A DNA stretch of 64,000 nucleotides from an uncultured Chitinophaga sp. (GCF_946479755.1 NZ_CAMLHC010000035.1:1-64000); one strand, 5' to 3'. Positions 50,370-60,016 are shown, numbered from the stretch's first letter. The notes: generated by a model not told the origin, from the sequence alone. Made by a program: numbers and translations.

Positions 50370-53300
50370 ATGTCTAAACGTTATGCACGTTTATGGCTGT
50401 GGCACCGCCATGCCTGGCTATGTGGGCTGTTGCCATTGCTATGCTGCCAGCTCCTGCAGGCCCAGCAAAAACAAATTACCGGCGTCGTTTCGGATTCCAC
50501 CTCCGGTGTACTGACCGGCGTTACCGTGCAGGTAGCGGGTAAAGCCATCGGTACCCAAACGGACGCCAAAGGTGTTTATCACATCACAGCAGCACCTGGT
50601 GATATGCTGTCTTTCCGCTTTATCGGTTATGAAGAAAAAAAGGTGGTGGTAGGTACGCAGGCTGTCATCAATGTGCTGCTAGCGCCCAATACCGCCGGCC
50701 TGAGCGAAGTAGTCGTCATCGGATACGGCGCCCGTCAGAAAAAAGACCTCACCGGCGCTGTGGCAACGCTTAACAGTAAACAAATGCAGGACCTGCCGGT
50801 AGCGGGGGTAGACCAGAAGCTGACCGGACAGATACCTGGCGTACAGGTGAGTGCAGTATCCGGAACCCCCGGTGGCGGCGCTGCCATTAAAATCAGGGGC
50901 TCCGGCTCCTTCGGCGCCAGCAGCGATCCGCTTTTTGTGATAGACGGCTTTCCCATCGCCGCCAGCTTCGGTCAACAGGCAAGCCCCCTGGGTTTCATCA
51001 ATCCTGATGATATAGAGAACATCACCATCCTGAAAGATGCCTCTTCCACCGCCATCTACGGCAGCCGTGGCTCTAACGGCGTAGCCATCGTGACCACCAA
51101 AAGAGGACAGAAAGGCGTACCCCTGGTGCAGGTCAACAGTTACTACGGTGTGCAGGAAGTGCCGCAAAAAGGCCGCCCGCAGATGCTCAACGCCCGGGAG
51201 TTCGCGCAGTTCAGGAAAGATATTATCGTGGATGATTTTGCCTCCCGCGGACAGACAGCCACCGATGCGGACATACCCGAAGAATACCGCCATCCGGAAC
51301 AGTACGGCGAAGGCACCAACTGGTACAATACCGTATTGCGCAAAGCACCCCAGCATAATACGACCGTCAGCGTTAGTGGCGGCTCCGAAAATACCCGCTA
51401 CTATTTTTCTTTCGGTTATTTTAAACAGGACGGCGTACTGCGCTATACCGGCTACGATCGCTATACGGTCAGGGCTAACATCGAAAGTAATATCGGCCGC
51501 AAAATTAAAATAGGGCTGAACCTGGCACCGACTTATCATACACAGGCTGTCAACGATTTTGAAAACGGTTTTACAGATGTACTGACCCGCAGCCTGTGGT
51601 TAAGCCCTCTTGTCCCGGTAACAGACAAAAACGGCGCCCGTACTCCCTATATCAGTTCCCCGGGGATGTTCAGCGCCGCTAATCCGCTGAACTCCCTCGA
51701 GTATGGCGCCACCAAAATTAAGTCGCTCACCGGGCTGGCCACTACCTACGCGGAGTATGAAATCATCCCGGGACTGAAAGCCAAAGGCAGTTTTAATGTC
51801 AGTTACGGCAACGGCTCAACGTTTGTTTTTAACCCATCTTTCCTGGGAGGCGTCAACAACCCGCCGCCCAGCATCCCCAATTCTTCACAGTCCAAGGCCA
51901 ACGGCCTGAACTGGCTGGGGGAGATGCTGCTGACATACGACCGTACCTTTCATAAAGACCATTCCCTCAACGTGGTGCTGGGCTACACCGCCCAGAAATC
52001 CCGCGAAGACATGCTGGTGATCAACGCGAGCAACTATCCCGATGATCTCATTAAACCCATCGGCGCCGCAGCCACCATCCCTTCCTATACGCAGGATGTG
52101 CAGGAATGGGCCATCCTCTCATACCTCGGCAGGATCAACTATGCGTTTAAAGATAAATACCTGTTCACCGCAACGGTCCGTTCCGACGGTTCCTCCCGTT
52201 TCGGCTACAATACCCGCTACGGCACCTTTCCTTCCGCCGCCATTGCCTGGAGAGCTTCAGAAGAACCGTTCCTGAAACAGGTTTCCTGGCTGAGCGATCT
52301 GAAAGCAAGAGTGAGTTACGGTCTCTCCGGCAATTATAACATCGGTAACTATACGTACATGTCCAATGTAGTCACCAACAACTATGTGTTGGGCAACCAG
52401 ATTGCCAGCGGCCGTACCACCTCGTCGCTCAGCAACCCGGACCTCACCTGGGAAGAATCTTCCCAGCTGGATGCCGGCGTGGACGTAGGACTTTTTCGTA
52501 ATCGTATTACCCTGACCGTAGACTATTACAAACGCCTCACCAAAGGCATGTTGTACAATTCAGAGATCCCGCTCTCCTCGGGATATACAAATGTGATCAT
52601 CAACGCCGGCAAAGTTGAGAACCACGGCCTGGAAGTAGGCGTGAGCAGCGAGAATATCAGCGGCGCCTTCACCTGGACCACCAGCGCCAATATTGCCTTT
52701 AACCGCAACAAAGTCCTGGCGCTCAACGATCGCAATGACCCCATCTACAGCGGCAGAAGCGGAGAGGGCTCTTTTACTCATATCACCGAAGTGGGTAAAC
52801 CGGTGGGGCTTTTTTATGGCTATGTGGTGGAAGGCATTTATAAAGACCAGGCAGATCTGGACAAGTCGCCGAAGCATGTCACCTCGGTGGTAGGCTCTAT
52901 CAAATACAAAGACGTAGACGGTAACGGTGTGATAGAACCGGTCAACGATTTTGCCATCATCGGAGATCCTAATCCGAAATTTGTATGGGGGCTGACCAAT
53001 AATTTCTCTTTTAAAGGCATCGACCTGGGTATTGTGCTGACAGGCGCGCAGGGCGGACAGGTGATGAAAGCGGCCAACCAGTACCTGCAAAACATCGATG
53101 GTATCTTCAATACCGACAGGAGTGTGCTGAACCGCTGGCGCTCGGCGCAAAACCCGGGTGATGGTAAAACACCGACCACCAACGGCGCCCGTGTAATTTA
53201 CCGCGATGTAAATTCCTCCTGGATCGAAAGTGGTTCTTTTATGCGCATTCAGAATATCACCCTGGGGTATAATCTGAATAAGGACTGGCTGCAGCGGACC

Positions 53301-53498
53301 CGGTTTATTTCACGGGCGCGCCTATACGCCAGTGTGCAGAACCTGCATACGTTCACCCGTTATTCCGGCGCTAATCCGGAAGTAAGCCGCAAAACGGTGT
53401 CGGGCAATGCTACCAGCACTGCACTGACGCCGGGAGAGGATTTTACCAACTATCCACTGGCAAGGACTTACACACTGGGTATCAACCTGTCTTTTTAA
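50370..53498 (+). CDS. SusC/RagA-type TonB-dependent receptor
   Basis: 1042 residues from the ATG at 50370, which opens a long signal peptide (MSKRYARLWLWHRHAWLCGL, ending LLQAQ). A CarboxypepD_reg-like domain (about 35-115, ITGVVSDSTSGVLTGVTVQVAG) and a TonB-box-like stretch (LSEVVVIGYGARQKKDLTGAV) precede the plug (VDQKLTGQIPGVQVSAVSG, IKIRGSGSFGASSDPLFVIDGFPI). A 22-strand barrel follows, ending in TYTLGINLSF. With SusD it imports an oligosaccharide. No STN domain is present, so there is no direct anti-sigma signalling. SusD follows at once, then a rhamnosidase, so the cargo is probably a rhamnose-containing glycan or glycoside. Confidence 0.95.
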   Translation: MSKRYARLWLWHRHAWLCGLLPLLCCQLLQAQQKQITGVVSDSTSGVLTGVTVQVAGKAIGTQTDAKGVYHITAAPGDMLSFRFIGYEEKKVVVGTQAVINVLLAPNTAGLSEVVVIGYGARQKKDLTGAVATLNSKQMQDLPVAGVDQKLTGQIPGVQVSAVSGTPGGGAAIKIRGSGSFGASSDPLFVIDGFPIAASFGQQASPLGFINPDDIENITILKDASSTAIYGSRGSNGVAIVTTKRGQKGVPLVQVNSYYGVQEVPQKGRPQMLNAREFAQFRKDIIVDDFASRGQTATDADIPEEYRHPEQYGEGTNWYNTVLRKAPQHNTTVSVSGGSENTRYYFSFGYFKQDGVLRYTGYDRYTVRANIESNIGRKIKIGLNLAPTYHTQAVNDFENGFTDVLTRSLWLSPLVPVTDKNGARTPYISSPGMFSAANPLNSLEYGATKIKSLTGLATTYAEYEIIPGLKAKGSFNVSYGNGSTFVFNPSFLGGVNNPPPSIPNSSQSKANGLNWLGEMLLTYDRTFHKDHSLNVVLGYTAQKSREDMLVINASNYPDDLIKPIGAAATIPSYTQDVQEWAILSYLGRINYAFKDKYLFTATVRSDGSSRFGYNTRYGTFPSAAIAWRASEEPFLKQVSWLSDLKARVSYGLSGNYNIGNYTYMSNVVTNNYVLGNQIASGRTTSSLSNPDLTWEESSQLDAGVDVGLFRNRITLTVDYYKRLTKGMLYNSEIPLSSGYTNVIINAGKVENHGLEVGVSSENISGAFTWTTSANIAFNRNKVLALNDRNDPIYSGRSGEGSFTHITEVGKPVGLFYGYVVEGIYKDQADLDKSPKHVTSVVGSIKYKDVDGNGVIEPVNDFAIIGDPNPKFVWGLTNNFSFKGIDLGIVLTGAQGGQVMKAANQYLQNIDGIFNTDRSVLNRWRSAQNPGDGKTPTTNGARVIYRDVNSSWIESGSFMRIQNITLGYNLNKDWLQRTRFISRARLYASVQNLHTFTRYSGANPEVSRKTVSGNATSTALTPGEDFTNYPLARTYTLGINLSF

Positions 53499-53516
53499 AA
53501 GGAAAAAATGTGTCTT

Positions 53517-55025
53517 ATGAAAAGGGTTTGTTATTTTTTAGGTATCAGTATTTATTTATGCAGCTGCGGCAAAAGTTTCCTCGACCTGAATCCGGAAACC
53601 TCCATCAACGGCGCTGCTTTCTATAAAACGGAAGGAGAGATAGAACAGGCGGTCAACGGCGCCTATAATATCCTGCAACCGCTAGGTACAGAGAGTTACT
53701 GGATTTTCGGGGAGATGCGCTCCGATAATACCGCTTTCCAGTACAATACGGCCGACAGGGGCCATGAACAATGGGAGTTTGTGGATGAGTTCCTGGCGGG
53801 CGCCACGGCGGAATGTATTACCAATTTCTGGAAGAACAGTTATGTTGGTATTTCCAGGGCCAATGACGTGCTGGATAACATTCCGAATGTAAAATCAGGA
53901 TTCTCTGCAGGAAAGCAGGACCAATATACCGGTGAGGCTGAATTTCTCCGTGCTTTTCACTATTTTAACCTCGTGCGCCAGTTTGGTGGTGTGCCGCTGC
54001 GGGACCATTCCGTGGTGGCGCCGGGCGGGGCGCTGTCGAAAGGACGGGCTACAGCAGAGGAAGTGTATGCACGCATCATTGCAGACCTGACCGACGCGGC
54101 GGCTAAGCTGCCGGCATCGTATACCGGCGCTTCCGTAGGCAGGGCCACTTCCGGCGCCGCCTATACGTTGCTCGGTAAAGTGTATCTGACCCGCCGTCAA
54201 TACAGTGAGGCACTGACAGCACTCAAAAAAGCAGCGACCATGGGATATAGCCTGCTGCCCAATTATGCGGACAACTTTGAGCCCGGAAAGAAGAACGGAC
54301 CAGAATCTATTTTTGAAATACAATACCTGGGTGCGCAGACAGGGCTGTTCAGTACGTTCATGTACATCTTTGCACCATATACTTCCGGCAGCGCGGTGAC
54401 GGGCGACAGTAAGACGAGCATCAACGGCAGCGGCTCCGGGTGGAATATTCCCACGGCGGATATGATCAGCGCCTACGAGCCGAATGACAAACGGAAAGAC
54501 ATATCGCTGGCGGAAGGGTATAAAGCCGCTAACGGCAGTTTTGTGGCAATACCCTACGTGAAGAAATACAATCACGGCTATACGGAGGTAGGCCGCACGA
54601 ATGATAACTTCCCGGTGCTCCGTTATGCTGATGTGCTCCTGATGATCGCAGAGTGCCTGAACGAGCAGGCTTTCGTACCTAACGGAGAGGCTTTTGATCT
54701 GTTGAACCAGGTACGCGTCCGGGCTGGCCTGCCGAAGAAAACGGCCGGCAATGCCGATCCTGCGCTGAATGTTGCCAGCCAGGAAGATTTCAGAAAAGCC
54801 ATATACCACGAACGGCAGGTGGAACTGGCCTTTGAAAACCACCGCTGGTACGATTTGGTGCGTACCGGTAAAGCCGTGGAGATCATGAATGCCCACGGCG
54901 TCCGTGAGAAACAACAGAAAAACTATATACCCGGCAACGCTTACCAGGTGACCACGAACCGGTTGCTGTTGCCCATTCCGCAAACGGATATCAACCTGGA
55001 TAACCTGACTCAAAACCCGCAATAG
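53517..55025 (+). CDS. SusD/RagB-type outer-membrane lipoprotein
   Basis: 502 residues from the ATG at 53517; another ATG at 53508 adds three residues. Lipoprotein signal MKRVCYFLGISIYLCSC, then SFLDLNPETSINGAAFY. SusD features are the TPR-like helices (ALTALKKAATMGYSLL), the YFNLVRQFGGVPL segment, and the C-terminal FRKAIYHERQVELAFENHRWYDLVRTGKA. It forms the lid of the SusC channel and binds glycan on the surface. It starts 18 bp after susC and ends 18 bp before the rhamnosidase gene. Confidence 0.95.
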   Translation: MKRVCYFLGISIYLCSCGKSFLDLNPETSINGAAFYKTEGEIEQAVNGAYNILQPLGTESYWIFGEMRSDNTAFQYNTADRGHEQWEFVDEFLAGATAECITNFWKNSYVGISRANDVLDNIPNVKSGFSAGKQDQYTGEAEFLRAFHYFNLVRQFGGVPLRDHSVVAPGGALSKGRATAEEVYARIIADLTDAAAKLPASYTGASVGRATSGAAYTLLGKVYLTRRQYSEALTALKKAATMGYSLLPNYADNFEPGKKNGPESIFEIQYLGAQTGLFSTFMYIFAPYTSGSAVTGDSKTSINGSGSGWNIPTADMISAYEPNDKRKDISLAEGYKAANGSFVAIPYVKKYNHGYTEVGRTNDNFPVLRYADVLLMIAECLNEQAFVPNGEAFDLLNQVRVRAGLPKKTAGNADPALNVASQEDFRKAIYHERQVELAFENHRWYDLVRTGKAVEIMNAHGVREKQQKNYIPGNAYQVTTNRLLLPIPQTDINLDNLTQNPQ

Positions 55026-55043
55026 TATTCAAAATTTTTTATC

Positions 55044-57803
55044 ATGATCAGACAGATTGTTCTTTTGTTTTTGTTTATCACGGTAGCCTGCACGGCACAA
55101 ACCGGCCAGACGGCGTTGACCCGTCTGCGTTGTGAATACCGTGAAAACCCGCTTGGCATCGATGCTGCCACACCCCGCCTGAGCTGGGAGATCACCAGCA
55201 ATAAACGGAATGTGATGCAGCAGGCTTATCAGATTATGGTCGCATCATCACTGGCAGACCTGGAAGCGGATAAGGCGGACCTGTGGAATACCGGTAAAGT
55301 CAGCTCGGACCAGTCGCTTGGCGTATCCTACGCCGGTAAGCCGTTGGGCACCGGCGCCGCCTGTTTCTGGAAAGTGAAAGTATGGACCAGCGATGGAAAA
55401 GAATCTGCGTGGAGCGAACCCGCCTCGTGGACGATGGGACTGTTGCAGCCATCCGACTGGCAGGCGGTGTGGATCGGCCTGGACAGCGCTTTCGCCGGCG
55501 ACCGGCCCACAGATACTTTTACCCGCCTGTCGGCAAGGTACCTGAGAAAAGATTTCCGTCTTCCTAAAAAAGTAAAAAAAGCCACCGCTTATATCAGCGG
55601 GGTAGGGTTGTATGAACTGTATCTCAACGGCAGCAAGACAGGTAAAGATGTGCTGGCGCCGGGACCTACGGAATATAACAAGAGGACCTTCTACAATACG
55701 TATGATGTTACTTCACAGCTGCAGCAGGGAGATAACACCATTGGCGCTATCCTCGGCAACGGCCGTTATTTCTCCATGAGAGGCAACGGTTCCGGCCTGC
55801 CGCCGATCACTAATTTCGGTTATCCGAAAATGATCTGCCAGGTGGAGGTGCAGTATGAAGACGGGTCGACGGAGAGGATCGTTACCGATAACAGCTGGAA
55901 GGTAACAGCCAGCGGCCCGGTAGGCGCCAATAATGAGTATGACGGCGAGGAATATGACGCCACCAAAGAAATGCCGGGATGGAGCAAGCCTGGCTTTAAC
56001 GCTGCTTCCTGGTTGCCGGTACAGCTGGTGTCTAAACCGGGAGCGCTGTTGGTAGCGCAGATGAACAATAATATTCGTGTAATGGATACCGTTAAGGCGC
56101 AGCAGGTAAAAGAGATAAAGCCCGGTGTATTTATCTATGATATGGGACAGAACTTTGTGGGATGGGTACGGCTGAAAGTAAAGGGGCCCGGCGGAACACA
56201 GGTGGCGCTGCGGTTCGCAGAAAGACTGAACGACGACGGTTCGCTGTATATGGCCAACCTGCGTTCCGCAAAGGTAACGGACAAGTATACACTGAGGGGA
56301 AAAGATACAGAAGAATGGGAGCCGCGGTTTACCTATCATGGTTTTCGTTATGTAGAGGTGACAGGCTATCCCGGGAAGCCGGACCTGTCGGCCATCGAAG
56401 GAAGGGTGGTGTATGACGATATGGCTACTGCCGGTCATTTTGAAACTTCCAATGACGTGATCAACCAGGTTTATAAGAATGCCTACTGGGGCATCCGTGG
56501 CAACTACCGTGGGATGCCTACCGATTGTCCGCAACGCGACGAGCGGATGGGATGGCTGGGAGACCGTGCCGTGGGCGCCAGAGGAGAAAGTTTCGTTTTC
56601 GATAACCATCTGCTGTACGCCAAGTGGCTGCAGGATATAGAAGACGCGCAAACAGCAGAAGGGAGTGTGCCTGATGTAGCGCCATCCTACTGGCGGATGT
56701 ATTCCGATAACATGACCTGGCCGGCCGCTTACCTGATCATCGCCAACCTGTTGTATGAACAATATGGCGACGATCAGCCCATTCGTAAGCACTATGCCTC
56801 CATGAAAAAGTGGATGGCCTACATGAAAGACAAATACATGAAAGAGTATATTCTCACCAAGGATACCTACGGCGACTGGTGTATGCCGCCGGAATCGCCG
56901 GAGCTGATACATTCCAAAGATCCGGCCCGCAAGACCGCCGGTGATTTCCTCGGTACTGCTTTCTACTACCATCTGCTGACACTCATGGAACGTTTCGCCA
57001 CCATTACCGGTAATACCGCAGATGTGGCGGCTTTCAAGGCGCTGGGCGAAAATGTAAAAACGGCCTTCAATAAAAAATTCCTGAACCAGGAAGGGGGGTA
57101 TTATGCGAATAATACGCCTACCGCCAATATCTTCTCCCTGGCTTACCAGCTGGCGCCGGAAGACAAGCAAAAACAGGTGTTCCAGCATATCGCAGACAAA
57201 ACGCTCAACGACTACAAGGGGCATATCAGCACCGGCCTGGTAGGAGCGGAGTGGCTGATGCGTACGTTGACCAACTATGGCCGCGGCGATATCGCTTACC
57301 GGCTGGCGACCAACACCACTTACCCCAGCTGGGGATATATGGCCAAAGAAGGCGCTACTACTATCTGGGAGCTGTGGAACGGCAATACCGCCGATCCGGC
57401 GATGAACTCCGGCAATCACGTGATGCTGCTGGGAGACCTGGTGGTATGGTATTACCAGAACCTCGGCGCCATCCAGCCGGACCCCGCTGCGCCAGGATTT
57501 AAAAAGATTATTATGAAACCGCTGGTTGTGGGGGACCTGAAAAAGGTAGAGGCTTCCTATCGTTCTGGCTACGGTATGATACGCAGTAACTGGGAAAAGA
57601 CAGATAAGAATTTTAAATGGCGTATCAGCGTTCCCGTTAATACGCATGCGACGGTATATGTTCCTGCAAAAGACGCTAATGGTATAAAAGAGGGAGGGAA
57701 GCCGCTGGCAGATAATAAGGAGGTGAAATTCCTCCGGATGGAGGATGGTTATGCGGTGTATGAGATTCCGTCAGGAGATTATGAGATCGTGAACGACAAT
57801 TGA
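55044..57803 (+). CDS. GH78 alpha-L-rhamnosidase
   Basis: 919 residues, exported (MIRQIVLLFLFITVACTAQ). Domains in order: Fn3-like (LRCEYRENPLGIDAATPRLSWEI), N-terminal rhamnosidase domain (FRLPKKVKKATAYISGVGLYELYLNG), central sandwich, (alpha/alpha)6 barrel with the general-acid Glu500 in TDCPQRDERMGWLGDRA, and probable base Glu776 in GATTIWELWNG, then a C-terminal sandwich. It removes terminal alpha-L-rhamnose from plant polysaccharides or flavonoid glycosides. It is third in the SusC-SusD locus, which gives the locus its likely substrate, and a strong terminator follows. Confidence 0.95.
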   Translation: MIRQIVLLFLFITVACTAQTGQTALTRLRCEYRENPLGIDAATPRLSWEITSNKRNVMQQAYQIMVASSLADLEADKADLWNTGKVSSDQSLGVSYAGKPLGTGAACFWKVKVWTSDGKESAWSEPASWTMGLLQPSDWQAVWIGLDSAFAGDRPTDTFTRLSARYLRKDFRLPKKVKKATAYISGVGLYELYLNGSKTGKDVLAPGPTEYNKRTFYNTYDVTSQLQQGDNTIGAILGNGRYFSMRGNGSGLPPITNFGYPKMICQVEVQYEDGSTERIVTDNSWKVTASGPVGANNEYDGEEYDATKEMPGWSKPGFNAASWLPVQLVSKPGALLVAQMNNNIRVMDTVKAQQVKEIKPGVFIYDMGQNFVGWVRLKVKGPGGTQVALRFAERLNDDGSLYMANLRSAKVTDKYTLRGKDTEEWEPRFTYHGFRYVEVTGYPGKPDLSAIEGRVVYDDMATAGHFETSNDVINQVYKNAYWGIRGNYRGMPTDCPQRDERMGWLGDRAVGARGESFVFDNHLLYAKWLQDIEDAQTAEGSVPDVAPSYWRMYSDNMTWPAAYLIIANLLYEQYGDDQPIRKHYASMKKWMAYMKDKYMKEYILTKDTYGDWCMPPESPELIHSKDPARKTAGDFLGTAFYYHLLTLMERFATITGNTADVAAFKALGENVKTAFNKKFLNQEGGYYANNTPTANIFSLAYQLAPEDKQKQVFQHIADKTLNDYKGHISTGLVGAEWLMRTLTNYGRGDIAYRLATNTTYPSWGYMAKEGATTIWELWNGNTADPAMNSGNHVMLLGDLVVWYYQNLGAIQPDPAAPGFKKIIMKPLVVGDLKKVEASYRSGYGMIRSNWEKTDKNFKWRISVPVNTHATVYVPAKDANGIKEGGKPLADNKEVKFLRMEDGYAVYEIPSGDYEIVNDN

Positions 57804-57824
57804 TGGTGACTAATGATGAATGCG

Positions 57825-57858
57825 GCCCCCATAGGCATATGCCTGTGGGGGCTGTTTT
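57825..57858 (+). terminator. Terminator of the SusC-SusD-GH78 operon
   Basis: A 12 bp stem (57825-57836 with 57841-57852, one mismatch or wobble), tight loop of 4, then TGTTTTTT. Confidence 0.88.
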
Positions 57859-58151
57859 TTATAGGACTTCCTATTTTAACCTGTCGTTCGGTATGTCAAC
57901 AACTTCAGAAGAGCGATCAATTAATACATTGTGATTATTTTTTATAATAGAGGGAGGGAAGAATCTTTGTGTCTTAGAGTAAAGATAAATACTGTACTGG
58001 GCACCCCTATAAATTTTCTCTGGTTAATCATTGACCGGAGATAGGCTCATACATCTTGTTTTTGTAGCATATTTAATCAGACATTACCCGGGGATAAACC
58101 CGGGGATGGCGCTGTTGTGCCCCTTTGGCAGCGTTTTTAAAAGCAAAACTT
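57859..58151. other. AT-rich intergenic region
   Basis: About 290 bp between the operon terminator and the methyltransferase gene, mostly AT-rich. I see no clear promoter or gene. The segment near 58085-58105 contains a short CCCGGGG repeat. Confidence 0.4.
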
Positions 58152-58958
58152 ATGAAGTTGTTGAGCGTATTCAGAAAAAAAAAGAAGCACCCGGCAAAAT
58201 TTGGCTGGTTTGGAAATTACCCCAGCTGGCTTGAAGCAAAAAAACTCACTTCCGGATATGAAGCAAAGAATATCCTGGAGACAACAAAAAAATCACTGTT
58301 ACTGGTAAAAAGCGGAGAGGCGGTTTACGAGCGGGATTCTGTATTATTTGATACCAAAGAATATCCATATGCAGTGATTGCTGCTTTGTTGTATACAGCG
58401 ATGAAGAATGGCAACAAGCTACATGTAATTGATTTTGGAGGTTCATTAGGAACTACCTGGTACCAGGTAAAAGATTTTATTCCTGCCGGATTGGTCGTCA
58501 CCTGGGCTATTGTGGAGCAACCGGCATATGTAACAGAAGGTAGAAAATATTTTGAAGATGATCAGCTGAAATTTTATTACACGATAGAAGAATGCCTGAA
58601 GGAAGTAGGAGTGGTACACCTGATTTTTCTCTCCGGCGTTGTGCAGAACCTGGAAGATCCGCATGCATTTCTGGAGGAACTGGTAAGGTATCCGGTAAAC
58701 AATATTCTTTTTGACAGAACTACTTTTATCAAAGATCAGGATACAGACCGGCTTACAGTCCAGGTGGTATCTCCGGAAATATATGACGCACAATACCCTG
58801 TATGGTTTTTTAATGAAGCATGTTTTCTGCATCACTTTCAATCGTTCAATATTAAAACTGAATTTTTCCCTTATGTAGAAGGGGAAAAAGATATTGCTAT
58901 AGATGACCAGTTTATTGCCTATGGAAAAGGATTTTTCTTTGAAAGGAAAATCATGTGA
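58152..58958 (+). CDS. TIGR04325-type putative methyltransferase
   Basis: 268 residues from the ATG at 58152; a longer TTG-led frame upstream is less likely. The pattern fits the TIGR04325 family: FGNYPSWLEAKKLTSGYEAKNIL, YERDSVLFDTKEYPYAVIAALLY, SAM-site-like LHVIDFGGSLGTTWYQVKDF, TWAIVEQPAYV, and IFLSGVVQNLEDPHAFLEEL. These proteins are usually found in O-antigen or capsule clusters, where they may methylate sugars. Here no such cluster is near, and the DNA is AT-richer than the neighbours, so it may be a recent arrival. It has its own terminator. Confidence 0.82.
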   Translation: MKLLSVFRKKKKHPAKFGWFGNYPSWLEAKKLTSGYEAKNILETTKKSLLLVKSGEAVYERDSVLFDTKEYPYAVIAALLYTAMKNGNKLHVIDFGGSLGTTWYQVKDFIPAGLVVTWAIVEQPAYVTEGRKYFEDDQLKFYYTIEECLKEVGVVHLIFLSGVVQNLEDPHAFLEELVRYPVNNILFDRTTFIKDQDTDRLTVQVVSPEIYDAQYPVWFFNEACFLHHFQSFNIKTEFFPYVEGEKDIAIDDQFIAYGKGFFFERKIM

Positions 58959-58970
58959 AGACAACCTCTC

Positions 58971-59001
58971 CGGGGCACTTGATGAAGTGCCCCGTTTTTT
59001 T
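58971..59001 (+). terminator. Intrinsic terminator after the methyltransferase gene
   Basis: Perfect 10 bp stem CGGGGCACTT (58971-58980) with 58985-58994, loop of 4, then seven T's. Confidence 0.92.
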
Positions 59002-59079
59002 CTGAAAATCCCCGTTTTTTTATCGGCAGCCCTGATTGTTAAACGAACCCCCGTCTCCCGTTAAAAAATTTTTTATTTT

Positions 59080-59122
59080 TTTGTAACCAATCGGTTACTT
59101 ATATTTGTAACTGAACGGTTAC
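59080..59122 (+). promoter_or_regulatory. Promoter with twin ArsR-type operators
   Basis: Two 16 bp inverted repeats: GTAACC-N4-GGTTAC (59083-59098) and GTAAC-N6-GTTAC (59107-59122), starts 24 bp apart. TTTG (59080-59083) and an exact -7 TATATTTG (59100-59107) frame the first site; spacing is 16 bp, rather short. Operator 1 fills the promoter spacer and operator 2 covers the start region, so binding should repress strongly. Confidence 0.75.
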
Positions 59123-59134
59123 AAATTAATTCTT

Positions 59135-59464
59135 ATGCGCAGAGATGTTTTTCAGGCGATAGCAGACCCTACGAGAAGGGAAATTATTCACCTGTTGGCC
59201 GACAGGTCCCTGAGCCTGAACATGGTGGCTGACCATTTTGATATCAGTCGCCCCGCAATTTCCAAGCACGTGAAGATATTGACGGAATGCGGGCTTATTG
59301 TCATTCAGCAGCAGGGGCGGGAACGTCATTGTATGGCCAATCTGCACCAGCTGAAAGAAGTCTCGGAATGGGTGGAGAGCTACCGCCGGTTCTGGAACAA
59401 AAAACTGGATGCCCTGGAAGCTTTCCTGGAGGAGGATAGTAAAAAGAAAAAGAAGAAAAAGTAG
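59135..59464 (+). CDS. ArsR-family transcriptional regulator
   Basis: 109 residues. Winged helix: VFQAIADPTRREIIHLLADRSLSLNMVADHFDISRPAISKHVKILTECGLI, then RERHCMANLHQLKEVSEWVESYRRFWNKKLDALEAFL. This is the SRPBCC-associated ArsR type (as in YdfF/SdpR-like pairs) without a metal site, though one Cys lies in the wing. The gene ends in seven lysine codons (SKKKKKKK), an odd tail. The SRPBCC gene starts 24 bp downstream, so the two form an operon, and twin palindromes at the promoter indicate autorepression. Confidence 0.92.
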   Translation: MRRDVFQAIADPTRREIIHLLADRSLSLNMVADHFDISRPAISKHVKILTECGLIVIQQQGRERHCMANLHQLKEVSEWVESYRRFWNKKLDALEAFLEEDSKKKKKKK

Positions 59465-59488
59465 TACTCACTCTATAAATCACGCTTT

Positions 59489-59950
59489 ATGAAACATCAA
59501 CCGCTAGTCGTTGAACGGTTACTGAATGCACCTGTCAATAAAGTTTGGGAGGCATTGACAGTAAAAGAAAAAATGAAAGTATGGTACTTTGATGTATCTG
59601 ATTTTAAACCCGAAGTAGGGTTTGCGTTCAGTTTTATAGGCGCAGACCAGGATGTTGAATATATCCATCATTGTGTAGTGACGGCCGTGGTACCTGTCAG
59701 GAAGCTGTCCTACACCTGGAAGTATGAAAATTATGAAGGCGAATCCTTGCTGACATTTGAATTACAGCCGGAAGGGGATAAAACCCGGCTGATACTGACG
59801 CATGAAGGACTGGAGACATTCCCGCAGCACCTGAAATCCTTTACCAGGGAAAGCTTTACTGGCGGCTGGAATTACTTTATCAACAATGCGCTGCCGAAGT
59901 ATCTCGATCCTGAGTTTGTACCGGCGCCTGAGAGTGAAACCCGTTGCTAA
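59489..59950 (+). CDS. SRPBCC/AHSA1-family protein
   Basis: 153 residues. AHSA1-type START fold: VERLLNAPVNKVWEALTVKEKMKVWYF, PEVGFAFSFIGADQDVEYIHHCVVTAVVPVRKLSYTW, and the C-terminal FTGGWNYFINNALPKYLD. The family binds hydrophobic ligands in a cavity; AHSA1 proteins near ArsR regulators are common, and their ligands mostly unknown. It follows the ArsR gene in one operon and ends in a terminator. Confidence 0.92.
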   Translation: MKHQPLVVERLLNAPVNKVWEALTVKEKMKVWYFDVSDFKPEVGFAFSFIGADQDVEYIHHCVVTAVVPVRKLSYTWKYENYEGESLLTFELQPEGDKTRLILTHEGLETFPQHLKSFTRESFTGGWNYFINNALPKYLDPEFVPAPESETRC

Positions 59951-59980
59951 CCGGATTACATCAACATCATTCATATCACC

Positions 59981-60016
59981 ATCCCAGGGCGCTCCATGGC
60001 CCTGGGATTTTTATTA
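59981..60016 (+). terminator. Terminator after the ArsR-SRPBCC operon
   Basis: Perfect 10 bp stem ATCCCAGGGC (59981-59990) with 59999-60008, loop of 8, then TTTTATTAT. Confidence 0.9.

Noticed and set aside
53508..53516. ATG at 53508 as the SusD start
   Set aside because: Possible, but the ATG at 53517 gives a standard lipoprotein signal without extra residues; the difference is three codons.
55713..57647. A 644-codon open frame antisense to the rhamnosidase
   Set aside because: Composition is low in structure and follows from the biased codon use of the GH78 gene, whose motifs are complete.
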